Part shown: piece by piece, positions 22,410 through 30,476 of the stretch
How the letters are laid out: each line of letters starts with the position of its first letter
Position numbering within the stretch: position 1 is the first letter of the stretch
From: an uncultured Porphyromonadaceae bacterium
GTDB lineage: Bacteria; Bacteroidota; Bacteroidia; Bacteroidales; Muribaculaceae
NCBI GenBank assembly: GCA_900555715.1
Contig: USMC01000026.1
Location: 1-36,038, forward strand
Direction: 5' to 3'
DNA length: 36,038 nucleotides
Position numbers and translations under genes: made by a program
Notes under the pieces: generated by a model
Database searches by the model: none
Told to the model about the DNA's origin: nothing
Seen by the model: only the letters and a program-made list of their open reading frames with translations

Positions 22410-22931
22410 TCAGAATAGTTTTTGGAAGATCAGGACATCTTCATATGTTTTTCCCCGGCGCAGCCATGAGCGCAGCCTCCCTGCACTTTTGAAGCCTGCT
22501 TCGGCAAAGAGATGTCGTGAAATGCTGTTGTCGGCAGCCACAAGTGCGGCGAGCTGGTGCATGCCCAAAGCGTCGGCGCAATAGCGGCAGAGCACATCGA
22601 GTGCCGCGGTGCCGTATTTTTTGCCGCGATGCGCAGAAAGGATGGAGATGCCGACGAATCCGCGCCGGTTCACGGGATCGTAGTCGCTGACGTCTATCGC
22701 ACCGACGGTGTTGCCGTCGGTATCTTCTATCATAAGCCTCAGCTGACGGTCGGCGGCGATGTCGGCGCTGTAGCTTTCTATATAATCCCAGAGCATTTTC
22801 CTGCTCAGGGGCTGGTTGATGACGGAACTTCCCGATTCGGCGATTTCGTTTTCGAGAAGGTAGATGGTGTCCAGATCGGATTGTTCTACCGCCCGCAGGC
22901 GTATTTTATCGGATGAAAGAGAGTAGGGCAT
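22410..22931 (-). CDS. GNAT family N-acetyltransferase
   Basis: 173 residues from MPYSLSSDKIRLRAVEQSDLD, the usual N-terminal strand of RimJ/RimL/SpeG-like GNAT enzymes. The acetyl-CoA binding motif A is seen as GFVGISILSAHRGKKYGTAALDVL (read as strand, then R-x-x-x-Y-G-T-A), and motif B as AADNSISRHLFAEAGF. Acceptor (amino acid, polyamine or protein) unknown; the SVINQPLSRKMLWDYI part is reminiscent of spermidine acetyltransferases but not decisive. The ATG lies 4 nt after the recR stop, so the pair is an operon. Upstream in-frame ATGs fall inside recR and are rejected. Confidence 0.87.
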   Translation of the reverse strand: MPYSLSSDKIRLRAVEQSDLDTIYLLENEIAESGSSVINQPLSRKMLWDYIESYSADIAADRQLRLMIEDTDGNTVGAIDVSDYDPVNRRGFVGISILSAHRGKKYGTAALDVLCRYCADALGMHQLAALVAADNSISRHLFAEAGFKSAGRLRSWLRRGKTYEDVLIFQKLF

Positions 22932-22935
22932 ATTG

Positions 22936-23553
22936 TCAGAGTTCAAACGGTGTCCTTGAAATAATCGACCTGGCGAGGGTGGCTTCGTCGGTATACTCAA
23001 GTTCATTGCCAACAGAAACGCCTCGGGCAATCTGAGAAACCCTGACCGCCGGTGCTTCGCGCGACAGGAGACGGTAGATATAGAAGTTTGTCGTGTCGGC
23101 TTCTACTGTGGCTCCGGTGGCGAGAATGACTTCTCTGATTTCTCCGCTTCTGGCTCTTTCTGCGAGCGAGGTAATGCTGAGCATGTCGGGACTGATGCCG
23201 TCGATAGGTGAGATAAGACCGCCAAGCACATGATAAACACCGAAGTACTGTCGTGTGTTTTCGACACTCATCACATCTTTGACGCTTTCGACGACACAGA
23301 CGGTCGTTTTGTCGCGCCGCGGCGATGCGCAGATAGGACAAAGCTCTTCCTGACTGATATTGTGGCATAACCGGCAATAACGCACGCTCTGCCGCAGATT
23401 GATGATGGCGTTTCCGATGGCGAGTGCTTCTTCCGGCTCGCGCCTGAGAAGGTGCAGAGCATAGCGGAGCGCTGTCTTGCGCCCTACTCCGGGAAGACGT
23501 GATAGCGACGCCACGGCATTTTCCAGAAGCGTCGATGAAAATTCCTGTTCCAT
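22936..23553 (-). CDS. recR: Recombination protein RecR
   Basis: Works with RecO (and RecF) to load RecA on gapped DNA. 205 residues, normal length. Helix-hairpin-helix RLPGVGRKTALRYALHLL (19-36), C4 zinc finger with Cys60, Cys63, Cys72 and Cys75, then the Toprim domain starting CVVESVKDVMSVENT and including VILATGATVEADTT, then the C-terminal RVSQIARGVSVGNELEYTD segment that closes the ring. No clear TAnnTTTG element was found in the region upstream of the start. Confidence 0.97.
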   Translation of the reverse strand: MEQEFSSTLLENAVASLSRLPGVGRKTALRYALHLLRREPEEALAIGNAIINLRQSVRYCRLCHNISQEELCPICASPRRDKTTVCVVESVKDVMSVENTRQYFGVYHVLGGLISPIDGISPDMLSITSLAERARSGEIREVILATGATVEADTTNFYIYRLLSREAPAVRVSQIARGVSVGNELEYTDEATLARSIISRTPFEL

Positions 23554-23672
23554 ATCACGAAATTACTTAATAATTGTCAAATGTGCAAATACTTGTTACT
23601 TATATATACTAAATCTGACTCAAAATTGGAGATAATGTAATTTTTTGGATATAAACGGCAAATTGTACTGGA

Positions 23673-23690
23673 GCATTTGCCAGAAAATGC
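23673..23690. promoter_or_regulatory. Dyad in the efflux promoter spacer, possible operator
   Basis: GCATTT (23673-23678) and AAATGC (23685-23690) form a 6-bp dyad with a 6-nt centre. It ends 1 nt before the -7 element, where a repressor would block RNA polymerase. Short enough to occur by chance; no regulator gene is adjacent. Confidence 0.3.
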
Positions 23691-23691
23691 C

Positions 23692-23699
23692 TACTTTTG
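23692..23699 (+). promoter_or_regulatory. -7 element of the RND efflux operon
   Basis: TACTTTTG is an exact TAnnTTTG match, 60 nt before the TolC ATG. No TTG at the right distance for a -33 element; the flanking 206-nt gap (23554-23759) is very AT-rich. An alternative in-frame ATG at 23697 overlaps this element and is rejected. Confidence 0.6.
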
Positions 23700-23759
23700 T
23701 ATTGCAAAAATACTCTGCAATCTTTGCCGTTTCATCAACATAAAGAAATTCAATTAACA

Positions 23760-25211
23760 ATGGATATCAAACCAGTCATTATCGCCGCAATGGCGGCGGC
23801 AATTCCTTTTGCGTTGTGCGCGCAGTCGGCGGAAGGAACTCTTCAGTTCGCCTCCGATTCTCTGTCGCTTGACGACTGTCTCCGCATTGCAATGACCAAC
23901 AGTCCGACAATAAAAGTCGCCGACATGGAAGTTGAGCGGATGGACTATTCCAAGAAGGAAGTAATAGGTCAGTTTTTGCCGAACATAGATTTCTCGGCGA
24001 ACTACAGCCGTACCCTTGCCAAGCAGACAATGTACATGAGTATGGACGGCTTCGGCGGTCTCGGTGGCGGTTCCGGTTCCGGCGATGAGGATGCTCCTGC
24101 CGAAAACAGCCGTGCCGGAAGAGCCGGTTCGGGGAACAACGGCATCAAGGTGGGTCTCGACAACTCGTATTCTGCCGGATTTCAGGCCACTCTGCCGCTT
24201 ATAGCGCCGCAACTGTGGACGACGCTGCAGATATCCGACACACAGATAGAACGCAATGCGGAAGCAGCGCGTCAGAGCCGGCAGCAGCTCGTGAGTCAGA
24301 TTAAAAACGCATATTACGCTTTCCTGCTTGCCGAAGATTCGAAGCGTGTCATACAGGAAAGCTACGATATGGCGGCGCTGACGCATGACACTTACGTCAA
24401 ACAGCAGGCTCTCGGAGCTGCGTCCGACTACGATGTGCTCCGTACTTCCGTTGCAATGAAAAATATCGAGCCTCAGCTAACGCAGGCTAATATAGCTATC
24501 AGGAGAGCTAAGCTCAATCTGCTGATACTCATGGGTATCGACGCCAACTACGATATAAAGCCGGTCGGAAGTCTTTCCGACTATAAGGACGAAATGTATT
24601 CTGTCGCCCTTCAGGCAAACGAAGGCGACTACAGCGGCAATGCCGATCTGCGCCTGCTTGCCATCGACACCGACCTCACGGCTAAGAATCTTAAAATTCA
24701 GAAACTTGCCTATGCTCCTACTCTGGCTCTCACCGCAAATTACACCTGGACATCCATGAACAACGGCGCTCCCTTCAAAGAACTCCGCTGGAATCCGTAT
24801 TCGATGCTCGGAGTGTCGCTGTCGGTGCCTATTTTCAGCGGCGGTCAGCGTTACAGCCGTGTGCGCCAGACAAAAATTCAGCTCGAAGAACTCCGCTGTC
24901 AGCGCGAGAACCTTGAGCGCAGCATTGCTTCTCAGGTCGCTCTCGCAGCCGACAACATCCGCATGAACGTCGAACAGGTGTCGTCGTCGGCAGAGAGTGT
25001 CAGGCAGGCAGAAACGGCATATAAGATTATGGACGAGAGTTTCGGAATCGGAGCCGCAAGCTATCTCAACCTCCGCGATTCGGAACTGCAGCTTACTCAG
25101 GCCCGGCTTTCCTATGTGCAGTCGATATATAACTACCTTATAGCTGCCAGTGAGCTCGAACTGCTCAAAGGAACAGCGCCTATTGAGAAATATACGTCAG
25201 GAAATAATTAA
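23760..25211 (+). CDS. TolC family outer-membrane efflux protein
   Basis: 483 residues; signal peptide 1-21 (AIPFALCA). Outer-membrane channel of a tripartite pump. It has two OEP repeats with the typical long helices and beta hairpins: LSLDDCLRIAMTNSPTIKV at the start, GLDNSYSAGFQATLPL (first strands), QQLVSQIKNAYYAFLLAEDS, then YSMLGVSLSVPIFSGGQRYSRV (second repeat strands) and AETAYKIMDESFGIGAASYLNLRDSE. An unusual Gly/Ser-rich insertion at 98-127 lies in the first external loop. First gene of the operon; the adaptor follows after 16 nt. Confidence 0.93.
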   Translation: MDIKPVIIAAMAAAIPFALCAQSAEGTLQFASDSLSLDDCLRIAMTNSPTIKVADMEVERMDYSKKEVIGQFLPNIDFSANYSRTLAKQTMYMSMDGFGGLGGGSGSGDEDAPAENSRAGRAGSGNNGIKVGLDNSYSAGFQATLPLIAPQLWTTLQISDTQIERNAEAARQSRQQLVSQIKNAYYAFLLAEDSKRVIQESYDMAALTHDTYVKQQALGAASDYDVLRTSVAMKNIEPQLTQANIAIRRAKLNLLILMGIDANYDIKPVGSLSDYKDEMYSVALQANEGDYSGNADLRLLAIDTDLTAKNLKIQKLAYAPTLALTANYTWTSMNNGAPFKELRWNPYSMLGVSLSVPIFSGGQRYSRVRQTKIQLEELRCQRENLERSIASQVALAADNIRMNVEQVSSSAESVRQAETAYKIMDESFGIGAASYLNLRDSELQLTQARLSYVQSIYNYLIAASELELLKGTAPIEKYTSGNN

Positions 25212-25227
25212 AGAACAGTCATAGAAT

Positions 25228-26247
25228 ATGAAAATCAAAGGAAGCACATTAGCGACAGGCTGTCTCTGCGCTCTCGCTTTGTCGTCGTGCGGCAAGAAGG
25301 AAACTGTTGCCACTGAACAAGTGGTGGAGCTGCCGCGTGTAACAGTCGATGTCGCACACCGTCTTTCTGTGCCACAGCAGAAGGAGTACACGGCAACTGT
25401 AGAAGCAGAGAACATCAACAATATCTCGCCTGCAGCGCCGAACCGAATCAAAAGCATAAAAGTGGACGTCGGCGACAGAGTACATGCAGGTCAGGAACTC
25501 GTCGTTCTCGATTCATCCACCTCCGATCAGCTCCGCATCAGTCTCGACAATCTCCAGCGTGAATACGACCGTGCTGTCCGCTTGCTTGAAATAGGTTCGG
25601 GAACGCAGCAGCAGGTCGACCAGCTCAAAGCCCAGCTCGATGCTGCCAGATCGCAATATGAGAATATGATGGAGAATACGATTCTTCGTTCTCCTATCAG
25701 CGGAGTTGTCACAGCCCGCAATTATGACCCGGGCGACATGACGGGAAATCTTCCTGTTCTCACTGTGGGACAGCTGTCGCCGGTTGTCAAGGTGATGATA
25801 AATGTTACTGAGAACGACATTTCCAAAATCGCGACAGGAATGCCGGTGCAGGTCACGTTCGACGCTTTTCCCGATGAGGTTTTCAACGGAAAGCTGAACC
25901 GTCTTTTCCCGACAGTAGACCCGGCTACACGAACATTCCAGGTGGAGGTACAGGTTGCTAATCCTAAGGAGAAGATTAAGCCCGGAATGTTTGCACGTGT
26001 CGACATAAACCTCGGCGATCAGGATAATGTGGTCGTTCCGGACCGTGCCGTTGTCAAGCAGACAGGCTCAGGAAACAAATATGTCTATGTACTTAAAGGA
26101 AACACCGTCAGCTTCAAACGTGTGGAACTCGGACAGCGTCTCGATACGTTCTACGAACTCCTTTCGGGTATTGAGGACGGAGATACGGTTGTCATCACCG
26201 GTCAGTCGCGCCTTATCGACGGCGCTCAGGTGGAGGTACAGAAATAA
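25228..26247 (+). CDS. RND efflux periplasmic adaptor (membrane fusion protein)
   Basis: 339 residues. Lipoprotein signal with lipobox LSSC (Cys21), so anchored in the inner membrane. A barrel-sandwich/lipoyl domain (IKSIKVDVGDRVHAGQELVVLD and LRSPISGVVTARNYDPGDM) brackets a short alpha-hairpin (about 95-145). A beta-barrel domain (VKVMINVTENDISKIATGMPVQVTFD) and a membrane-proximal domain (KYVYVLKGNTVSFKRVELG) follow. It bridges the RND pump and TolC channel. The short hairpin fits HAE1-type adaptors. 28 nt before the pump gene. Confidence 0.95.
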   Translation: MKIKGSTLATGCLCALALSSCGKKETVATEQVVELPRVTVDVAHRLSVPQQKEYTATVEAENINNISPAAPNRIKSIKVDVGDRVHAGQELVVLDSSTSDQLRISLDNLQREYDRAVRLLEIGSGTQQQVDQLKAQLDAARSQYENMMENTILRSPISGVVTARNYDPGDMTGNLPVLTVGQLSPVVKVMINVTENDISKIATGMPVQVTFDAFPDEVFNGKLNRLFPTVDPATRTFQVEVQVANPKEKIKPGMFARVDINLGDQDNVVVPDRAVVKQTGSGNKYVYVLKGNTVSFKRVELGQRLDTFYELLSGIEDGDTVVITGQSRLIDGAQVEVQK

Positions 26248-26275
26248 ATTGCCAACCATATAATAATAAGGAAAC

Positions 26276-29200
26276 ATGAGTTTATATGGCAGTGCTGTAA
26301 AACGTCCGATTATGACCACCCTGTGCTTTGTGGCGGTGGTTATTCTCGGTATGTTTTCTCTGAGCAAGCTCCCTATCGACCTCTATCCCGATATAGAGAC
26401 CAATACTATCATGGTGATGACGACCTATGCCGGTGCGAGCGCCCAGGATATAGAGCAGAACGTCACCCGCCCGCTCGAAAATGTTCTCAACTCTGTCAGC
26501 GACCTCAAACATATCACGTCCAAGTCGCGCGAGAACATATCCGTTATCACTCTCGAATTTGAATACGGCAAAGACATCGATGTCCTCACCAATGATGTCC
26601 GAGACAAGCTCGATATGGTGGCGTCGATGCTTCCCGACGATGCCGAGAACCCCATCATCTTCAAGTTCTCCACCGATATGATTCCTATCGTGATGCTTTC
26701 TGTGAATGCCACGGAAAGTATGCCGGGTCTTTACAAAATCCTCGACGACAATGTGGCGAACCCGCTGGCACGTATCAGCGGTGTAGGTTCTGTGTCGATT
26801 TCCGGCGCTCCGAAGCGAGAGATTCATGTTTATGTCGATCCGGTGCGTCTCGAAGCATACAACCTTACCGTAGAGCAGATAGGAAATATCATCGGCGCCG
26901 AAAACCGCAACATCCCCGGCGGTTCTTTCGATGTGGGGTCCGATACATATTCCCTGCGTGTCCAGGGTGAGTTCGGAGCTTCCGAGGATATGAAAAATAT
27001 TGTGGTAGGCAACTACAATGGCAAGTCGATCTATCTTAGCGATGTCGCGCGCATCGACGACTCTGTCGAGGAACGCACACAGCAGACTTTCAACAACGGT
27101 CAGCAAGGTGCTATGGTGGTTATCCAGAAGCAGAGCGGTGCAAACTCTGTGGATATATCCAATAAAGTCCTCAAGATGCTTCCGTCGCTGCAGGACCGCC
27201 TTCCGTCCGATGTCAAGCTCGGCATTATTGTGGATACGTCCGACAATATCCGAAACACCATCGCTTCTCTTGTCGAGACGGTTCTCTACGCTCTTCTGTT
27301 CGTCGTCATAGTGGTGTTCTTCTTCCTCGGGCGCTGGCGTGCGACGCTCATCATTACAATCACTATACCTATCTCGCTCATCGCGTCGTTCATCTATCTG
27401 TATGCGACAGGCAATACTCTCAACATTGTGTCGCTCTCGGCACTGTCGATTTCAATCGGTATGGTTGTGGACGATGCCATTGTGGTGCTTGAAAACGTTA
27501 CTACGCACATCGAGCGCGGTTCCGACCCCAAACAGGCGGCAGTACACGGCACAAACGAAGTGGCTGTGTCTGTCATAGCCTCGACGCTTACACTTATAGC
27601 GGTGTTCTTCCCGCTGACTCTTGTCACCGGCATGACAGGCGTCCTTTTCCAGCAGCTCGGCTGGATGGTGACCATTATGATGATAATCTCCACCATCTGC
27701 GCTCTTTCGCTTACTCCTATGCTCTGCAGTCTTCTGCTTCGCCGCAACGCGCGTCATGGCAAACTATATACGCTCCTGTTTACTCCTATCAATAAAGGTC
27801 TCGATGCTTTCGACCGCGGATACGGACGTCTGCTTGCTTGGGTTGTCAGTCATAAAACGGTGACGATCGTCGTCTGTCTGGGAACCTTTGTCGGCTCACT
27901 TCTGCTGATGAAAAACGTCGGTACGGAATTCTTCCCCACCGCCGACGACGGTCGTATGCGCGTCAGCCTTGAACTGCCGATAGGCACCAGAACAGAGATT
28001 GCGCGTGAAAGCACCAGGAAGCTTACAGAGCTGTGGCGCAGCAAGTATCCTGAAATTTTGGTGCTTAACTATACTAACGGCACCGCGTCCAGCGACAATA
28101 CTTTCGCTTCGCTGAGCGATAACGGTCCGCATATTGTATCTATGAACATACGTCTCACCGATCCCGGCGACCGCGACCGCACAGTCACAGAAATTGCAGC
28201 GCTGATGCGTGAGGACCTCAAGTCTTTCCCCGAGTTCAAGAAGGCTCAGGTGTCGGTAGGCGGCATGGGCGGCGGCATGGGCGGTCAGGCGACTATCGAC
28301 TATGAAATCTACGGCTATGATTTCAACGAGACCGACTCCGTTGCAAAGATGCTCCAGGCGATGCTGCGCGAGATTCCGGGCACTGCCGACGTTCTCATCT
28401 CCCGCTCCGACTATCAGCCCGAGTATCAGGTCGATTTCGACCGTGAGAAGCTTGCTCTGTACGGTCTCAACCTGTCGACTGCGGCAACATATCTGCGCAA
28501 CCGCATCAACGGTCAGCTTGCTTCGCAGTTCCGCGATGACGGCGAGGAGTATGACATCAAAGTGATGTACGCTCCGGAGCACAGAACATCCATCGAGGAC
28601 ATTGAGAATATTCTCATCTATAATTCGGCAGGAAACGCCGTCCGTGTCCGCGACATCGGTAAGGTTGTGGAACGCTTCTCGCCGCCAACCATCGAACGAA
28701 AGGACCGCGAGCGAATAGTAACCGTGAGCACATTCGTTCAGGATGTTCCTATGAGCCAGATTGTAGAGCAGTCGCAGGCTAAGATGAAGGAAATGGACTT
28801 CCCGCAGGGTGTCAACATTCAGCTTGCGGGCAGCTACGAGGACCAGCAGGATTCTTTCCGCGATCTTCTCACTCTTGCCGTGCTGATTATCGTGCTTGTC
28901 TACATCGTCATGGCGGCTCAGTTCGAGAGCTATACCTATCCCGGCATCATCATGACATCGCTTCTGTTCGCCTTCTCCGGCGTGTTCATCATACTGTTCC
29001 TCACAGGGCATACGCTCAATGTGATGAGTATGATCGGTGCTATCATGCTTATCGGTATCGTCGTCAAGAACGGTATTGTGCTCATCGACTATATATCGCT
29101 CAACCGCGAGAGAGGCATGAGTATCCGCAGGGCTGTTATCAACGGCGGCGAGTCGCGTCTGCGTCCTGTTGTGATGACAACTCTTACAACAATCCTCGGT

Positions 29201-29389
29201 ATGGTTCCTATGGCTGTCGGCACAGGTCAGGGTGCTGAAATGTGGCGCCCGATGGGTACTGCCGTTATCGGCGGTCTCACCTTCTCGACAATCCTGACAC
29301 TTCTCTTCGTTCCGGTACTGTACTGTATATTTGCCAAACGCGGCATAAAGAACACGCGTCGCAAGATACGGAAGGCACTGAGCGCTTAA
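26276..29389 (+). CDS. RND multidrug efflux pump, AcrB/HAE1 type
   Basis: 1037 residues, inner-membrane proton-driven exporter. Twelve membrane helices: one at the N-terminus (PIMTTLCFVAVVILGMFSLS), five around 335-530, one near 540-560 and five around 865-1030, with two large periplasmic loops between. Proton-relay residues are present: Asp399-Asp400 in MVVDDAIVVLEN (helix 4) and Lys931 in GIVVKNGIVLIDY (helix 10), matching AcrB Asp407/Asp408/Lys940. Their spacing supports drug/lipid rather than heavy-metal transport. A Gly/Met-rich turn GGMGGGMGG in the second periplasmic loop comes from a 12-nt tandem repeat. AAGGA (26268-26272) is a fair ribosome site. Substrate unknown. Confidence 0.96.
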   Translation: MSLYGSAVKRPIMTTLCFVAVVILGMFSLSKLPIDLYPDIETNTIMVMTTYAGASAQDIEQNVTRPLENVLNSVSDLKHITSKSRENISVITLEFEYGKDIDVLTNDVRDKLDMVASMLPDDAENPIIFKFSTDMIPIVMLSVNATESMPGLYKILDDNVANPLARISGVGSVSISGAPKREIHVYVDPVRLEAYNLTVEQIGNIIGAENRNIPGGSFDVGSDTYSLRVQGEFGASEDMKNIVVGNYNGKSIYLSDVARIDDSVEERTQQTFNNGQQGAMVVIQKQSGANSVDISNKVLKMLPSLQDRLPSDVKLGIIVDTSDNIRNTIASLVETVLYALLFVVIVVFFFLGRWRATLIITITIPISLIASFIYLYATGNTLNIVSLSALSISIGMVVDDAIVVLENVTTHIERGSDPKQAAVHGTNEVAVSVIASTLTLIAVFFPLTLVTGMTGVLFQQLGWMVTIMMIISTICALSLTPMLCSLLLRRNARHGKLYTLLFTPINKGLDAFDRGYGRLLAWVVSHKTVTIVVCLGTFVGSLLLMKNVGTEFFPTADDGRMRVSLELPIGTRTEIARESTRKLTELWRSKYPEILVLNYTNGTASSDNTFASLSDNGPHIVSMNIRLTDPGDRDRTVTEIAALMREDLKSFPEFKKAQVSVGGMGGGMGGQATIDYEIYGYDFNETDSVAKMLQAMLREIPGTADVLISRSDYQPEYQVDFDREKLALYGLNLSTAATYLRNRINGQLASQFRDDGEEYDIKVMYAPEHRTSIEDIENILIYNSAGNAVRVRDIGKVVERFSPPTIERKDRERIVTVSTFVQDVPMSQIVEQSQAKMKEMDFPQGVNIQLAGSYEDQQDSFRDLLTLAVLIIVLVYIVMAAQFESYTYPGIIMTSLLFAFSGVFIILFLTGHTLNVMSMIGAIMLIGIVVKNGIVLIDYISLNRERGMSIRRAVINGGESRLRPVVMTTLTTILGMVPMAVGTGQGAEMWRPMGTAVIGGLTFSTILTLLFVPVLYCIFAKRGIKNTRRKIRKALSA
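28259..28282. repeat. 12-nt perfect tandem repeat (2 copies) in the RND gene
   Basis: GGCGGCATGGGC is repeated back to back, giving Gly-Gly-Met-Gly twice in the second periplasmic porter loop of the pump. Confidence 0.9.
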
Positions 29390-29408
29390 TTATCTAACAC
29401 AGACAATA

Positions 29409-29702
29409 ATGAAAGCAATATTCATAGCCTTTGATCAGGCACACTACGAAAGAATCGTCGATATGCTTGAACGCTGCAACTGCCGCGGATTCACGTCATG
29501 GACAGATGTGCAGGGGCGTGGCAGTGTCGACGGAGAACCTCACTACGGCTCGCATGCCTGGCCTTCGATGGCAAGCGCTATCATCACCATGGTCGAGGAC
29601 AGACGCGTCGCGACAGTCCTTGAAAAGCTCAGGGCTTTCAACGATGACCGACCGAAGCTTGGGCTGCGGGCATTCGTATGGAACATAGAAGATCAGATCT
29701 GA
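29409..29702 (+). CDS. Small PII-like protein encoded with the RND pump
   Basis: 97 residues with the beta-alpha-beta-beta-alpha-beta order of the PII/CutA-like fold: MKAIFIAFD (strand), AHYERIVDMLERCN (helix), GFTSWTDVQGRG (strand), a T-loop-like stretch around VDGEPHYGSHAWPSM, SAIITMVEDRR (strand), VATVLEKLRAFNDD (helix), LRAFVWNIEDQI (strand). It lacks the GlnB T-loop tyrosine context and is not a nitrogen regulator by sequence. It follows the pump gene by 19 nt and precedes a strong terminator, so it belongs to the efflux operon. DUF3240-type PII-like proteins accompany metal RND pumps in Proteobacteria; this one may be analogous. Family assignment is by fold pattern. Confidence 0.78.
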   Translation: MKAIFIAFDQAHYERIVDMLERCNCRGFTSWTDVQGRGSVDGEPHYGSHAWPSMASAIITMVEDRRVATVLEKLRAFNDDRPKLGLRAFVWNIEDQI

Positions 29703-29711
29703 ACATTTATG

Positions 29712-29746
29712 AAAAGCGCCGGAATCGTTGCCGGCGCTTTTCTTTT
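29712..29746 (+). terminator. Intrinsic terminator of the RND efflux operon
   Basis: 11-bp perfect stem (29712-29722 with 29731-29741, AAAAGCGCCGG/CCGGCGCTTTT), 8-nt loop, then TTTTCTTTT. It lies 9 nt after the PII-like gene stop. Confidence 0.93.
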
Positions 29747-29760
29747 CGAAGGCGATTTCG

Positions 29761-29768
29761 TAACTTTG
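29761..29768 (+). promoter_or_regulatory. -7 element of the rluA-fmt unit
   Basis: TAACTTTG, exact TAnnTTTG, 15 nt before the ATG at 29784 and 14 nt after the efflux terminator. No good -33 TTG. It rules out an in-frame ATG at 29709, which lies upstream in the terminator. Confidence 0.62.
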
Positions 29769-29783
29769 CAGAAAATATCATCA

Positions 29784-30476
29784 ATGGAAATACTCTACGA
29801 GGATAATCATATTATTATAGTAAACAAAGCCTCCGGCGAAATCGTCCAGGGTGACAAGACCGGCGACGAGCCTCTGTCGGAAACGCTGAAAAGGTATATT
29901 AAGGAGCGCGACAACAAGCCCGGAAATGTATTTATGGGCGTTGTCCACCGGCTCGACCGTCCTGTCAGCGGGGTAGTGGTGTTTGCCAAGACATCGAAAG
30001 CCCTTGCCAGGCTGAATGCCATGTTCGCCACCGGAGAAGTCCATAAGACATATTGGGCAGTGACGCGAAATCGCCCGAAAGAACAGGAGGCGACTCTTAC
30101 GCACTGGATTAAATCGACCGAACGCAATAATAAATCGTATGCCTCCCTCACCCCGTCGGAGGGCGCCAAAGAAGCCCGGCTTGCCTATCGCCTGATTGCG
30201 TCGACCGACCGGTATTGTCTCCTTGAGGTGCGCCTTATGACCGGTCGGAAACATCAGATACGTGTTCAGCTGTCGAGCATCGGCTGTCCTGTGCGCGGCG
30301 ATCTGAAATATGGCGACAAAAGAAGCAATCCCGACGGCAGTATTTCTCTTCATGCCCGCCGGATATGCTTTGTCCATCCCGTTTCCGGAAAGGAAATCGA
30401 CGTTACGGCGCCAGTCCCGGACGATAATCTATGGCACGCGCTCGAAGATTCTGTAAACCAAAAGATGCAACAATGA
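29784..30476 (+). CDS. RluA-family RNA pseudouridine synthase
   Basis: Isomerises uridine to pseudouridine in rRNA or tRNA. 230 residues from MEILYEDNHIIIVNKASG. The catalytic motif HRLDRPVSG is at 55-63 with Asp58 as the nucleophile; GVVVFAKTSKALARLN and VRLMTGRKHQIRVQLSSIGCPVRGD are further RluA signatures. No S4 RNA-binding domain at the N-terminus, as in RluA/TruC-like short members, so the exact target is open. The stop overlaps the fmt start as ATGA (30473-30476). Confidence 0.93.
   Translation: MEILYEDNHIIIVNKASGEIVQGDKTGDEPLSETLKRYIKERDNKPGNVFMGVVHRLDRPVSGVVVFAKTSKALARLNAMFATGEVHKTYWAVTRNRPKEQEATLTHWIKSTERNNKSYASLTPSEGAKEARLAYRLIASTDRYCLLEVRLMTGRKHQIRVQLSSIGCPVRGDLKYGDKRSNPDGSISLHARRICFVHPVSGKEIDVTAPVPDDNLWHALEDSVNQKMQQ

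Noticed and set aside
27896..29011. 371-codon open frame on the minus strand inside the RND pump gene
   Set aside because: Exactly antisense to conserved pump sequence, no family features, His/Val-rich shadow of a biased coding strand.
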